A stretch of 64,000 nt of DNA, from assembly GCF_024054565.1 (NCBI RefSeq), contig NZ_JAMXLR010000036.1, positions 1 to 64,000 on the forward strand, given 5' to 3'. The notes below the pieces were generated by a model. It was not told where the DNA came from and did no database searches. It worked only from the letters and a program-made list of their open reading frames with translations. The position numbers were made by a program, and so were the translations under genes. Below are positions 1-9,496 of the stretch, one piece after another. Every line of letters begins with the position of its first letter. The first letter of the stretch is position 1. Source of the stretch: Aeoliella straminimaris. Its GTDB lineage: Bacteria > Planctomycetota > Planctomycetia > Pirellulales > Lacipirellulaceae.

Positions 1-1469
1 CCGCCGTCCCATTCGGCGGCCAGCACTTTGGTCAGTACAATGTCGTTGCCGTCATCGCCGCCCTCATAGGTGATCGAGAAATAATCCGTGCCTACTGCGA
101 GAATACCCCCCTCGCTCAGGCCGTTGAACGTGCCGACGATCGGATCCGTGCCATCATTGTCGAGAATGGTGAACGAATCGCCCACAGCGGGCGAGTATCC
201 TAGCGTTACGTCCAATTCGCCAGCGATCTCGACTGTGCCGTTGACCTTCAGCTGATCGTGACCGCTACCGGCTGTGGTGCCGTTGAGCTGGACTGCAAGT
301 CGGGGATTGGACGCACTTTCGAATCCTACATCGTCCAAAGTTAGGATGCCGGTTGTGGACCCGCTGCCCGGATTAATCGTGCCATAGATTTGCGCGGGCG
401 AAGAAGTAAAGGACGACACCAGGGAACCCGTCCCTGTCAACGTGCTGCCACTGTTGATTGTCGAATTGTAGTTTGTCGTCAGATTTGCGTTCAACTCAGC
501 CGTGGCGGAAGAATACGTATACAGTTGCCCAACGTTGCCAAACGTCCCGTTGAAAGCTGCTGTGCCATAATAGAGCTGCAGACTATTGTTATTTGTATCG
601 AGGTTGCCGTCCAACTCCAGACTGCCAGAGTGTACAAAGAGCCGTAAATACGAGCCGGTCTCGACATCACCCTCCCAGGTGTTGTTGCCATAGTTTCGAA
701 CGTAAAAATAAGTCCCCGACGGCGAAGTAAGCAGCTCGTTGCCGACAGTGACGTTGTTCTCCAGTTGGAGATAGGAGCCGCTTGCGGTCACGACGGTGCC
801 AGTTGCCGCTGTTCCGTCGGCTGCCCCGAGCGCATTGTCATGACGGACCGAGAGCGTTCCACCGCCGATGGTGGTCGTGCCAGTGTAGGTATTGTCGCCC
901 GAGAGGGCGACCATACTGTTGCCGCCAGTGGTGACGCTGCCGCTGCCGGCAATGGCTCCGCTTACCAGCAGCGTTCCCGAGGAAGAGTTTAAGGGCAGCA
1001 TTTGCCCGTTCGTGTCAATCGCACCCGAGACGGTGAACGTACTACCAACGGCGTTGGCGATACCGCCCGAAGCCGATCCAACCTGGAGGCCTAGAGCCAA
1101 TTCATTTGATAGGCCGTTATTCGTGATAGCGCCATCAAGGACAATCTGGTTGCCGCTGAGATTGTAGTTGCTGCCATCGATAAGAATCGAACCGAATTGT
1201 GTCCCCGCTGCAAAATCATTGACGTTTGTCGACTGGGCAGCACCGGCTGGAAAGATCAGATCGTCATTCACCGATGGCGCTACGTTACTCCCCCAGTTGT
1301 CTGCTGTCGTCCAATTTGAATCCAAGCCACCACCATCCCAGACAAACGTCGCCAGCACACGTCGATCTTCGAGACCCTCCACATTCAGCCGCCGATTTCT
1401 CGCTTTCGCTCGTCGCTGCCTGCGGATGTATTGCTCTTTTGCGCGGCGAAGCTTGTTGAACGTGGCCAT
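1..1469 (-). CDS. Autotransporter-like/adhesin surface protein (3' end beyond window)
   Basis: The gene is open to the left window edge, so only the first 489 codons are visible. I translated it by eye from ATG at 1469-1467, which has AGGAAA about 6 bases upstream. The protein begins MATFNKLRRAKEQYIRRQ, continues with a very basic stretch, then NVEGLEDRRVLATFVWDGGG. The LE-x-x-R-x-L-A motif resembles the N-terminal LEPR-x-LL-type motif of large planctomycete surface proteins. The rest is rich in G, S, T, N and has autotransporter-associated beta-strand repeat units (for example NTYTGTTTIGGGTLSV), then a C-proximal block with PAVGDSFTILDNDG and GGDDGNDIVL. I infer a secreted beta-helical surface or adhesion protein. 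No catalytic motif is visible, and the anchoring end is outside the window. Confidence 0.8.
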   Translation of the reverse strand, partial: MATFNKLRRAKEQYIRRQRRAKARNRRLNVEGLEDRRVLATFVWDGGGLDSNWTTADNWGSNVAPSVNDDLIFPAGAAQSTNVNDFAAGTQFGSILIDGSNYNLSGNQIVLDGAITNNGLSNELALGLQVGSASGGIANAVGSTFTVSGAIDTNGQMLPLNSSSGTLLVSGAIAGSGSVTTGGNSMVALSGDNTYTGTTTIGGGTLSVRHDNALGAADGTAATGTVVTASGSYLQLENNVTVGNELLTSPSGTYFYVRNYGNNTWEGDVETGSYLRLFVHSGSLELDGNLDTNNNSLQLYYGTAAFNGTFGNVGQLYTYSSATAELNANLTTNYNSTINSGSTLTGTGSLVSSFTSSPAQIYGTINPGSGSTTGILTLDDVGFESASNPRLAVQLNGTTAGSGHDQLKVNGTVEIAGELDVTLGYSPAVGDSFTILDNDGTDPIVGTFNGLSEGGILAVGTDYFSITYEGGDDGNDIVLTKVLAAEWDG

Positions 1470-1554
1470 GGTAGATTTCCTTGCCTAGAAAGCGGTACGG
1501 AGTGAATCGTCCGGTATCTGAGAAGCAGCTGCTGGGGGAGAAGGGGTGCCCGCG

Positions 1555-1941
1555 TCAACCACCTGCGCTAGCAGCACGAGCTGGAGCCGGCTTGGCGGTC
1601 ACGCGTTTCTGCACATCGGTCTCCAACACGCCAAATGCCTGCTCATGCCGCTGAATCGACATGGCCAGGGCCTGCAACATACGTTTCGCCGTGAAGTAAT
1701 TGACCACGAGTCGCTGCTTGACTTCGATCGGCTCGGTGGGCGTGCCGTACGGTTGGCTGTTGAGGCCGAAGTCGAGGATTAGTTCCTCGGGGGTGCCCGT
1801 TACTCGGCAGAAATTTGCGTAGCACAAGTCAGCCTGCTGGTCGTTCACCTTGATTGCATCGCGATCGGGCGGTGCCTCTCCGGGGGATTTGGTGGTAGAT
1901 GACGGTGCAGCGGTGGTATCGGTTAAAGTCGAATCGGCCAT
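1555..1941 (-). CDS. DUF3467 domain-containing protein
   Basis: 128 aa. The core (residues about 33-108: IKVNDQQADLCYANFCRVTGTPEELILDFGLNS, then EVKQRLVVNYFTAKRMLQAL) matches the small DUF3467 family as I remember it, frequent in Planctomycetes and of unknown function. The N-terminal 30 residues are S/T/P rich and the last 20 are A/P rich, both probably disordered. The start ATG at 1941 is preceded by GGGAGA about 7 bases upstream. The gene lies 85 bases upstream of the adhesin-like gene in the same direction and may share its transcript. There is no signal peptide or membrane segment, so the protein is probably cytoplasmic. Confidence 0.8.
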   Translation of the reverse strand: MADSTLTDTTAAPSSTTKSPGEAPPDRDAIKVNDQQADLCYANFCRVTGTPEELILDFGLNSQPYGTPTEPIEVKQRLVVNYFTAKRMLQALAMSIQRHEQAFGVLETDVQKRVTAKPAPARAASAGG

Positions 1942-2751
1942 GTATAATCTCCCATTTTATCTAATTGATGGTAGTTCGATCGTTGTGAATTTGGCGCGCA
2001 CTACGAGACAGATAGTACTTAGTCGAAAAGCATGCGTCATCCAACGCGGCTTGACCGTAACCACTAATGCGCACCGAATGCATTTTCCCAGAGCGGCGTC
2101 TAGTTAAAGCCGCGCACTTTGCGAAGAGTGTTTGCCAATACTCGCACCGGCGAGAGCGCGCAGAGCGTCAGAATAACGCGTAGGTGTTCAAGTGAAGTCC
2201 CCCCCAATTCGATAAGACATGAGCTTGTCTCAAGTTCTCACAAAAGCTCTAGAGAATTGCAACCCCTTTTTTGCGACTTAGATTAGATTGAATAAAGATG
2301 AGATACCTGAGCTTGCCAAGTCTCCGTCTTCCACGATGGAGTCGCTGAGAGTTTACGCAGCAGTCGTGTGGACGTTTGATTCTAGGTGGATTGACTGCGC
2401 ACCATTCGACGTGTTTGCGAATGGGCGACCACCGCCCGCGTCGATGTAGCAATCTGCCCAAACAAACGACCATCAATCAAGTGCTTGCTTGAATCAACGC
2501 CAGCATTCCCTCCCTCAATGGGCAACCCTTTATCCCTAACCTTCGAAAACTGCGGCCTATCTAACAGATCTTTCTCAATGCTATGGCAACTTTTGCTGCC
2601 CGACCCCGTAAATAGTTTTGCCATAAGGGGTTGCGTCCACAGTGGCATGCGTGCATTTCTGTCCACCCTCGGCGAGTACATAAAAAGGCTGTTAGATGCA
2701 CTAGGTTTTTCGAAGGTATGTTATGGGGTGTGTGTTATATTTCTTGCCGCC
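1942..2751. other. Intergenic region, no supported gene
   Basis: About 810 bases between the divergent DUF3467 and sigma-factor genes. It should hold both promoters, but I could not identify convincing -35/-10 pairs. A minus-strand open frame (2382-2681) and an upstream extension of the sigma-factor frame (2485-2751) cross it. Neither resembles a known domain. Confidence 0.5.
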
Positions 2752-3366
2752 ATGCAGACCTCACCGCCCAACACTGAAGAACTACTTCGCCGCGCTCACG
2801 ATGGAGATGTGGAGGCGAAGCACAAACTGCTCAATCGGTATCGCCAGAGACTATCACAAATGGTCCAAGCTCGAATGGACCCACGGATTCAGGCAAGAAT
2901 CGATCCTTCAGACATTGTGCAAGAAACTTTGGTGACCGCGAGCCATAAACTAGACGCATACTTGGCCGGCAGACCTCTGCCCTTTTATCCCTGGCTACGG
3001 CAGATCGCTTGGGAGAAGCTTGTACACGAACACGATCGACATCTACGCGCCGCAAAACGTAGTGTCGCACGTGAGCATACATTGCGTTCAGATTTATCCG
3101 ATGCTTCCATAGCCGGGATTGCCAAACGTCTGGTATGTCCAAGCAGTACGCCTAGTGGTGCAGTAGAGCGTGAGGAACTGATGCAACGCGTTCGGATTGC
3201 GATAGATGCCCTATCTGCTACCGATCGCGAAGTGCTGCTGATGCGGCATATTGAGCAAATGCCCTCGAACGAAATCGGTGCCCTGCTGCATATGAGCGAA
3301 GCGGCCGTCAATATGCGTCACATGCGGGCTCTCGAACGGTTGCGAAAGGTTCTCACTAGCGCGTAG
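2752..3366 (+). CDS. ECF-type RNA polymerase sigma factor
   Basis: 204 aa from ATG at 2752 (MQTSPPNTEELL). The frame is open to 2485, but the extra residues look non-coding. Region 2 covers roughly residues 15-75, with the core-binding segment IDPSDIVQETLVTA. Region 4 covers roughly residues 140-200: IDALSATDREVLLMRH, then the HTH IGALLHMSEAAVNMRHMRA. This layout fits the sigma factors paired with Ser/Thr kinases in Planctomycetes. The kinase gene starts 14 bases downstream, so the two are very likely co-transcribed. I infer that the kinase, or a signal it senses, controls this sigma factor, since there is no anti-sigma gene next to it. The start has no clear Shine-Dalgarno site. Confidence 0.9.
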   Translation: MQTSPPNTEELLRRAHDGDVEAKHKLLNRYRQRLSQMVQARMDPRIQARIDPSDIVQETLVTASHKLDAYLAGRPLPFYPWLRQIAWEKLVHEHDRHLRAAKRSVAREHTLRSDLSDASIAGIAKRLVCPSSTPSGAVEREELMQRVRIAIDALSATDREVLLMRHIEQMPSNEIGALLHMSEAAVNMRHMRALERLRKVLTSA

Positions 3367-3380
3367 CTGGAAGGGTAACC

Positions 3381-6300
3381 GTGCGGTTTCAACTCCAAGA
3401 TAGCAAACGAACAGGTGACTACTCGCCTAGCGGCGATCAGTCGTTGGCCAACCTGTTGGAGCAGGTCACGCGATCGCTAGATGCGGGGGAGCAAATCGAG
3501 CTGGATGGACTGATAGCCGCTCATCCACTTCACGCCGAGCGGCTTCGCGAGCTGATGCCTACCATGTTGGCAATGGCCAGTTGGGGGAGAGCGTCTGATT
3601 GGCTGGGGGGCTCAGACGCTACCTCCTCTGGCAGCTCTCCGCTTGACGGTACGCTAGGTGACTTTCGCGTACTGGGGGAGCTAGGCCGGGGCGGAATGGG
3701 GACCGTCTACGAAGCCGAGCAGATCTCCATGGGGCGGAGGGTGGCCCTCAAGGTATTGCCGTTTGCGGCCCTCGCTCAGCAGAACGCTCTGCAACGATTT
3801 CGCAACGAAGTGCGCGCCGCTGCTGCCCTAGACCATCCGCACATTGTTTCGGTGTATTCGGTGGGAGAGGAGCGCGGAATTCACTACTATGCGATGCAGC
3901 TGGTCTGCGGTCAGAGTTTGGCGAATCTGATCCTGCAATTGCGGCGGGATCTGCAACATGACGGTGATGAGGCCCGAGCCGACGCACCAACAATCGACTC
4001 GACCTCTGTGAAGGCGGCCACCGACACAACACGCCTTGCGCGAGCGCAAGTGAGTACAGCGCGGGATAGCCGACGAGAGGTGGAGAGTTGTCATTCTGCC
4101 GCACGTATGGGGATTCAGGTTGCTGAAGCGCTGCAGCATGCGCACGAACAAGGTGTGTTGCACCGCGACATTAAGCCAGGCAACTTGCTGCTTGACGGCA
4201 ATGGCAAGCTCTACGTTACCGACTTCGGACTCGCTCGCATCGAAGCGGACGCCGGACTGACGATGACCGGGGATCTCATTGGTACTCTCCGCTACATGTC
4301 GCCCGAACAGGCACTCGGTACGCGAGTGGTAATCGACCATCGCGCCGACATCTATTCGTTAGGGGCAACTCTATACGAACTGCTAACGCTGCAGCCTGCA
4401 TTTGGCGGCACCGATCGCTCCGAGCTATTGAGGCAGATCGCATTCGAGGAACCAACGCCGCTTCGCAAGCTGAATCGTCACATTCCGACCGAGTTGGAGA
4501 CGATCGTTCTCAATGCGATGGCGAAGGAGCCCGATGAGCGGTACCATACCGCGCAAGAGTTGGCTGACGACTTGCGCGCGTACCTCGATGACCGCCCGAT
4601 CAAGGCAAAGCCGCCGACATTGCTGCAATTGATGGGTAAGTGGACGCGAAGGCATGTGGGAGCCGTATGGACGGCGGTGGTCGCGGCGTTGAGTCTGTCC
4701 GCCGTCCTGGCGGGGGCCACTGCGTTGATTGGCGAGTCGAGGCAGGCGGCGATCGCCGATCGTGAGCGAGCCGAGATGGAGCGGAACACGGCAGTCGACC
4801 AACGTAACGAAGCACTCCTGCAACAGTATTACGCGGAGATCGTCTCCGGCCAAACGGATCTAGCCGAAGGGAATCTCCCCCGCTTGCAGCAAAAACTGAC
4901 ACGACACTTACCGGTAGGTTCCGAGTTGGATCGTCGGAACTGGGAGTGGTACTATCTTTTTTCGCACTGCCATCCCGAAGTCATGCGGCTCTTCAACCCG
5001 GCGAAACTGGTATTCGCCTCTTGGAGCCCCGATGGCGAGCTAATTGCTACGGCCGGCATGATTTGGAAGCCCGATACGGGCGAGTGCGTGCGCGCTTTCA
5101 CGCCCTCTTTTAATCTCTGGGAAGCGAATGCTTGGAGTCCAGATAGCCAGACTTTGGCTTGGGGTCAGAGTTCTGATGATGGGGGCATCTATTTATGGGA
5201 CCGGCAGACCGACGAGCTTCGCGAGCTTCGGGAGAACAATGGTGCGAGCGTGTGGGCACTCGATTTCAATCATGACGGAACGAGGCTCGCTTCGGGGTCA
5301 CTAGATGATACGATCCGCATCTGGGATCCATTCACGGGCGAGATTGTTCGCAGGTATTCCGTTGACGCGCACGTGACGGATACGGCCTGGAGCCCTGATG
5401 GCAAACTGCTGGCGGCAGGGGCGCGACACCACCTTTACATCTGGGACGTCGAGAGTGGTGAGGAAGTCTTGCATACGACTGAAGACGATTACCCCAATCG
5501 CATGCGCTTGTCATGGAATCCCAATGGTAAGCGACTGGCGGTGAATACATCCGCTCGCTGGTACGTGCTCAGCCGTGGCGACGGTTGGAAGAAAACGGCT
5601 GAACAACCCCATCGATTCGAAGATTTGTCGCTTAGCGAGCAGAGTGACGTCGCGTGGAATCCTACCGACAATCGCCTGGCAATTGGCAACCGGTCGACCG
5701 TTAGCATTTGGGATGCTTCCGGTAGCGAAAAACTGCAAACGCTAAGTGGCCATGTGGGCGTCGTCAACTCGGTGGCTTGGAGCCCCGATGGCAATCGATT
5801 GGTGACGACGGATGATCGTCGCGAGCTTCGCGTTTGGGATTTGACCCAACCGCCGCAGCCCCCACCCATCGAGACGGGAAGTCGCCTGGCACGAATTGCC
5901 TGGGCGAGCCCCGGCAGCACACTGCAAACGACCGCCCACAAGGACGGGGAGACAAGCCTCTGGTCGGTCGACGACGGCAAACAACTGGAATCCAACGGCT
6001 TGCCTGCCGAAGATGGTCAAGATATTGGAACGTTTAGCTACGACAACCGTTTTCGCGCGTACATTCCTTCTGCTACGCCACGGAACACCCTCAACGTCGT
6101 TACGCGATCGGGCGCGATTCATGCCGTTTGGAAATCGAGTGGTACACTCGAACCGATTCGGTATGCCTGGTCGCTGGACAACAAGAAACTCGCGCTGATT
6201 ACTCGTTCCGAGGATCGTTTGGCTTTGGACATTTGGAATGTCGATACCGAAGAGACGATCGCGCATTGGGAGCGGTATCGGGATAGTCGAGCTGACAATA

Positions 6301-7625
6301 ATGACTTCCTTTTTGGTCCCGCGTGGTCGCCCGATGGCTCGAAAATAGCCATCGTCGCTCATGGCGATCCTGGTGACAACGGAAACGTGTTCTGGTCATC
6401 ACACATTCACATCTTCGATACCTCTACCGGTCGACGGATACTCAAACGCCCATTTGGTGATCGTCCCAGACACGGCGGTAACATCCGGGCGTTGAATTGG
6501 AGCCCCGATGGAAGATACCTGGCACAAGGTACTACCGAAGGGTTGATCGAAATCATCAGTGTCGGTGGGCAAACGGATGCCGTACTGAGCAAGGCTCACG
6601 ACGCGCCAATCCTGGCACTCGATTGGCATCGTAGTGGGGAGCGGATAGCCACCGCCGCAGCGGACGGCGCTGTAAAAATCCTGGAACCGAAACAGGGTTA
6701 CGAGTTGTTGAGGCTGCGCACGTCCGGTGGACCCTGCTCGCTCGTTGCCTGGAGCCCCAATGGAAGGCGACTGGCAGTTGCCAATCAGAGCGGCCGCATA
6801 CAAGTCTGGGATTCGTCGCGTGGCCAGGAGTTTGCCAAGGGCGGGAGTCGTCATAGCGAACTGGCGCGGGAGTACTACTCGCGTGCCGATACATTGGAAG
6901 AAAGCCAACGCGAAGACTACCTGCGAAAAGTTGTGGAAACTGCGCCCCAGACGCTCGACTATCGGCTGCTCCGCGGACAGGCGTTCGCCGAATTGGGTGA
7001 TTTCGACGCAGCAGCAAGGGAGTTTTCCGCGGCGACACCGACGCAGATCGAGCGAGGATTGATGGCGGCTCGTTGCCACGCCTACGCTTTGCTGGGAGGG
7101 CGGGATATGGAACGCTTTCGCGAGTTGCACGCGGATCTAGCCAAAGCCATTGGTGACGATGAAGTCGACTCGAAACGTTTTCAAACCGCCTGGCTTGGCG
7201 CATTGATCCCGGACACGACGATGGGGTTTGACGCGCTGGTTAACGATCTCGCGAAGCAGATCAAAGAGCAGCGAAACTTTGAAAGGGGTAACTGGGAAAT
7301 CATGCTGCTAGGCGCCATGCAACATCGCCTGGGACGTTACGACGATGCGAACGACACTCTCACTACACTGCGGTCCAAGTACAATGGAGCCTCCGACAGC
7401 ACCGACCGGTATGTGTTGGCGTGCATCGACTATTTTCTTGCCATGAACCGTCACCAGCTCGGGCATAGCTTTCAAGCTCAACGGCTACTGTCTGAAGCCC
7501 ACGATCTAAGAGTGGGACTTGTACACGAGAACGCAAGCTGGCAAATACAAGTCACTTTAGACACATTGCAGCGCGAAGCCCAGCGCCTAATCGACGTTGA
7601 GGAATCCACCATCACCGCTGATTGA
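3381..7625 (+). CDS. Transmembrane Ser/Thr protein kinase with WD40 repeats
   Basis: 1414 aa from GTG at 3381, with GGAAGGGT about 5 bases upstream. Residues 1-70 resemble the helical leader of planctomycete kinases. The kinase domain spans about 95-400: glycine loop LGRGGMGTVY (101-110), Lys124 in VALK, catalytic loop HRDIKPGN (261-268), DFG at 281-283, and GTLRYMSPEQ. All key catalytic residues are present. An extra low-complexity segment of about 55 residues (188-243) sits between the hinge and helix E. One membrane segment lies at about 428-450. From about 540 to 1130 there are at least twelve WD40-like units with WSPDG-type turns, enough for about two propellers, and the C-terminal 270 residues look TPR-like. 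I infer that the kinase is cytoplasmic and the propeller region extracytoplasmic and ligand- or protein-sensing. Confidence 0.93.
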   Translation: MRFQLQDSKRTGDYSPSGDQSLANLLEQVTRSLDAGEQIELDGLIAAHPLHAERLRELMPTMLAMASWGRASDWLGGSDATSSGSSPLDGTLGDFRVLGELGRGGMGTVYEAEQISMGRRVALKVLPFAALAQQNALQRFRNEVRAAAALDHPHIVSVYSVGEERGIHYYAMQLVCGQSLANLILQLRRDLQHDGDEARADAPTIDSTSVKAATDTTRLARAQVSTARDSRREVESCHSAARMGIQVAEALQHAHEQGVLHRDIKPGNLLLDGNGKLYVTDFGLARIEADAGLTMTGDLIGTLRYMSPEQALGTRVVIDHRADIYSLGATLYELLTLQPAFGGTDRSELLRQIAFEEPTPLRKLNRHIPTELETIVLNAMAKEPDERYHTAQELADDLRAYLDDRPIKAKPPTLLQLMGKWTRRHVGAVWTAVVAALSLSAVLAGATALIGESRQAAIADRERAEMERNTAVDQRNEALLQQYYAEIVSGQTDLAEGNLPRLQQKLTRHLPVGSELDRRNWEWYYLFSHCHPEVMRLFNPAKLVFASWSPDGELIATAGMIWKPDTGECVRAFTPSFNLWEANAWSPDSQTLAWGQSSDDGGIYLWDRQTDELRELRENNGASVWALDFNHDGTRLASGSLDDTIRIWDPFTGEIVRRYSVDAHVTDTAWSPDGKLLAAGARHHLYIWDVESGEEVLHTTEDDYPNRMRLSWNPNGKRLAVNTSARWYVLSRGDGWKKTAEQPHRFEDLSLSEQSDVAWNPTDNRLAIGNRSTVSIWDASGSEKLQTLSGHVGVVNSVAWSPDGNRLVTTDDRRELRVWDLTQPPQPPPIETGSRLARIAWASPGSTLQTTAHKDGETSLWSVDDGKQLESNGLPAEDGQDIGTFSYDNRFRAYIPSATPRNTLNVVTRSGAIHAVWKSSGTLEPIRYAWSLDNKKLALITRSEDRLALDIWNVDTEETIAHWERYRDSRADNNDFLFGPAWSPDGSKIAIVAHGDPGDNGNVFWSSHIHIFDTSTGRRILKRPFGDRPRHGGNIRALNWSPDGRYLAQGTTEGLIEIISVGGQTDAVLSKAHDAPILALDWHRSGERIATAAADGAVKILEPKQGYELLRLRTSGGPCSLVAWSPNGRRLAVANQSGRIQVWDSSRGQEFAKGGSRHSELAREYYSRADTLEESQREDYLRKVVETAPQTLDYRLLRGQAFAELGDFDAAAREFSAATPTQIERGLMAARCHAYALLGGRDMERFRELHADLAKAIGDDEVDSKRFQTAWLGALIPDTTMGFDALVNDLAKQIKEQRNFERGNWEIMLLGAMQHRLGRYDDANDTLTTLRSKYNGASDSTDRYVLACIDYFLAMNRHQLGHSFQAQRLLSEAHDLRVGLVHENASWQIQVTLDTLQREAQRLIDVEESTITAD

Positions 7626-7656
7626 CAACAGCCTACTTTGGCTAGAAAGATTCGCC

Positions 7657-9090
7657 GTGAACCGACTCTTCGTTGCCGACTTGTCACGACTGTTGGCCGG
7701 AACAGGATTATTGGCCTTTGTAGTTCTACTCTCGCAGAACACTGCTGCGAACGAGAGCCACTCGCAGCGCGGCCACTCTTTGCTATTGGACGATCGGATC
7801 GTGAAGCGAGTCGAAAATGCACAACTGACGCTCGGCCACGTCACGAAGCACCCAGCCAATCCTCTGATGGTCGAAGATCGTCCCTGGGAGAAGCGATTCG
7901 ACAACCTCTACGCGAATGTCCTATTCGACCGAGACGTCGGCCACTATCGATGCTGGTATGGACCTTTCATAGTCGATCATTCGGCGCGCAGCAAATCGCA
8001 GCAGGATCGCCAGACGCCCTATCGGCCGCCAAGCGACCGGCAATCGGGTCTATGCTACGCCATCTCGAAAGATGGCCTTGTCTGGGAGAAGCCGTTACTC
8101 GGCCTCGTTGAATATAAGGGCAGTAAAGAGAACAATATCATCGCCCGAGGCCCTCATGGCGTTGGTGTCTTTCGAGACCCTCACTCCAGCAGCCCTGACC
8201 ATCTCTTTAAACAGTTCTTTAAACTAGATGAGATATCCGTCGCATTTTCTGCCGATGGCTTGCATTGGAGCGACTATGTCGACTGCCCTGAAATTGGTGC
8301 GCGGGGAGATACCCACAACAACTCATTCTGGGCCCCCACGCTCAGCAAGTATGTTGGCATCACGCGAGAGAAAAACGCCGAGTTCGGGCGACTCGTCGCA
8401 CGCACCGAATCGGACGACTTCATCCATTGGTCGCCTGCCGAAGTCGTGCTGCACGGAAATGACCATAACTTGCAAACCTATGCGATGCCCACCTTCTATC
8501 ATGGTGGCGTCTATTTGGGCTTGCTCATGATTCACGACCAACAGCAGGATCGTGTCTGGACCGAATTAGCTTGGAGTCCTGATACAAAGCAATGGCATCG
8601 CATCTGTCCCGGTGTACCGCTGATCCCAAATTCTGATAGGGAGGGAGATTATGACTGGGGCTGCGTTTACGCGGCCGCGACTCCCGTGATTCGCGAGGAT
8701 GAAATCCGCATCTACTACGGTGGCAGCGACGGGTTGCATTTCGGATGGCGGTGCGGGTCGTTGAACCTGGCGACACTCAGACCCGATGGATTCGCCGGAT
8801 ACACGCAGGTGTCAGAACAGAAACCGGCGATCGTAACAACCACGCCAATTCGAACGACGGGCCGATTGCTTGCTTTAAACGCGGACGTTTCGCCAAGTGG
8901 TTTTGTCGAAGTGGCCGCGATTGACGCGGCAGGAAACAAAATCGCTCAGTGCCGCCTGACCAAATCTACTACTGGTGAGATGTCAGTTTTAGATGTACCT
9001 ACCGATGCCGGTATGTACCGACTGAGATTCGAGTTCAGCAACGCTACTGTCTATTCCTTTCGGCTTCGAGAGAGGACAGTGAGACGGTGA
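7657..9090 (+). CDS. Secreted five-bladed beta-propeller protein, glycoside hydrolase-like
   Basis: 477 aa from GTG at 7657. The frame is open to an ATG at 7597 that overlaps the kinase gene by 29 bases. I prefer 7657 because it gives a clean signal peptide (VNRLFVADLSRLL, hydrophobic core, cut near NTAANES). Recurrent blade motifs such as YRCWYGPF, SKDGLVWEKP, FSADGLHWSDY, DDFIHWSPAEV and LAWSPDTKQWHR are typical of GH43/GH32-like and related planctomycete propeller proteins. The last 90 residues form a separate beta-sandwich-like domain. I cannot name a substrate or confirm the catalytic acids. It lies 31 bases after the kinase stop in the same direction, so it may be an output of the sigma/kinase pair. 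Confidence 0.72.
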   Translation: MNRLFVADLSRLLAGTGLLAFVVLLSQNTAANESHSQRGHSLLLDDRIVKRVENAQLTLGHVTKHPANPLMVEDRPWEKRFDNLYANVLFDRDVGHYRCWYGPFIVDHSARSKSQQDRQTPYRPPSDRQSGLCYAISKDGLVWEKPLLGLVEYKGSKENNIIARGPHGVGVFRDPHSSSPDHLFKQFFKLDEISVAFSADGLHWSDYVDCPEIGARGDTHNNSFWAPTLSKYVGITREKNAEFGRLVARTESDDFIHWSPAEVVLHGNDHNLQTYAMPTFYHGGVYLGLLMIHDQQQDRVWTELAWSPDTKQWHRICPGVPLIPNSDREGDYDWGCVYAAATPVIREDEIRIYYGGSDGLHFGWRCGSLNLATLRPDGFAGYTQVSEQKPAIVTTTPIRTTGRLLALNADVSPSGFVEVAAIDAAGNKIAQCRLTKSTTGEMSVLDVPTDAGMYRLRFEFSNATVYSFRLRERTVRR

Positions 9091-9496
9091 TCGCTTCACT
9101 TGGTGCTAATCGTCACCACAGTCTTGGGGCGTCACCCGTCCAGATGACATCCCCTGCGGTCATCCCGTGCGGTAGGGCATCGTGGAGGTCTGGCTTTTCG
9201 TCCTTCGGACCGAATTGCCCTCGGCGACCCTTGTCAGTGCTCAAGAAATCGAAATTTGAACCCACTGATGAACAGTCAATCCGTGACCTCGCAAAACGTC
9301 GATGAAAAATGCGATTCCCAGAACTGCGCAGCTCAGGGCGCAGCAGTTGAACACGATGAGAAGCCTGTCGATACTAATCGGCTTATCGCTCCCAACTAGC
9401 GGGGTGAGCTCACCGACACTGTGCTGGCTGGGATCGAGCCGCAACCGGGATACGAGTCAGTGGGTTCCAATACCGGATTCACGGACCGCATAGGTG
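9091..9496. other. Intergenic region, no confident gene
   Basis: About 400 bases between the convergent glycosidase-like and HNH genes. It holds short open frames on both strands: a plus-strand 43-codon acidic, polar frame from the ATG near 9268, and a minus-strand 67-codon frame 9241-9444 with one hydrophobic stretch. Neither matches anything I recognise. I looked for a copy of the tRNA-Lys 3' end, which would mark the left edge of the integrative element, and did not find one. Confidence 0.4.

Noticed and set aside
2501..2535. CTCCCTCAA near 2512, similar to the start of the tRNA-Lys 3' end on the plus strand; considered as the left attachment site
   Set aside because: Only about 9 bases match in a row and the rest diverges, which is expected by chance.
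2382..2681. Minus-strand 99-codon frame between the DUF3467 and sigma-factor genes
   Set aside because: Protein-like composition in part, but no recognisable family, no Shine-Dalgarno site, and position in a divergent promoter region.
9241..9444. Minus-strand 67-codon frame with one hydrophobic stretch
   Set aside because: Short, no upstream ribosome site, overlapped by an equally plausible plus-strand frame; not enough to call a gene.
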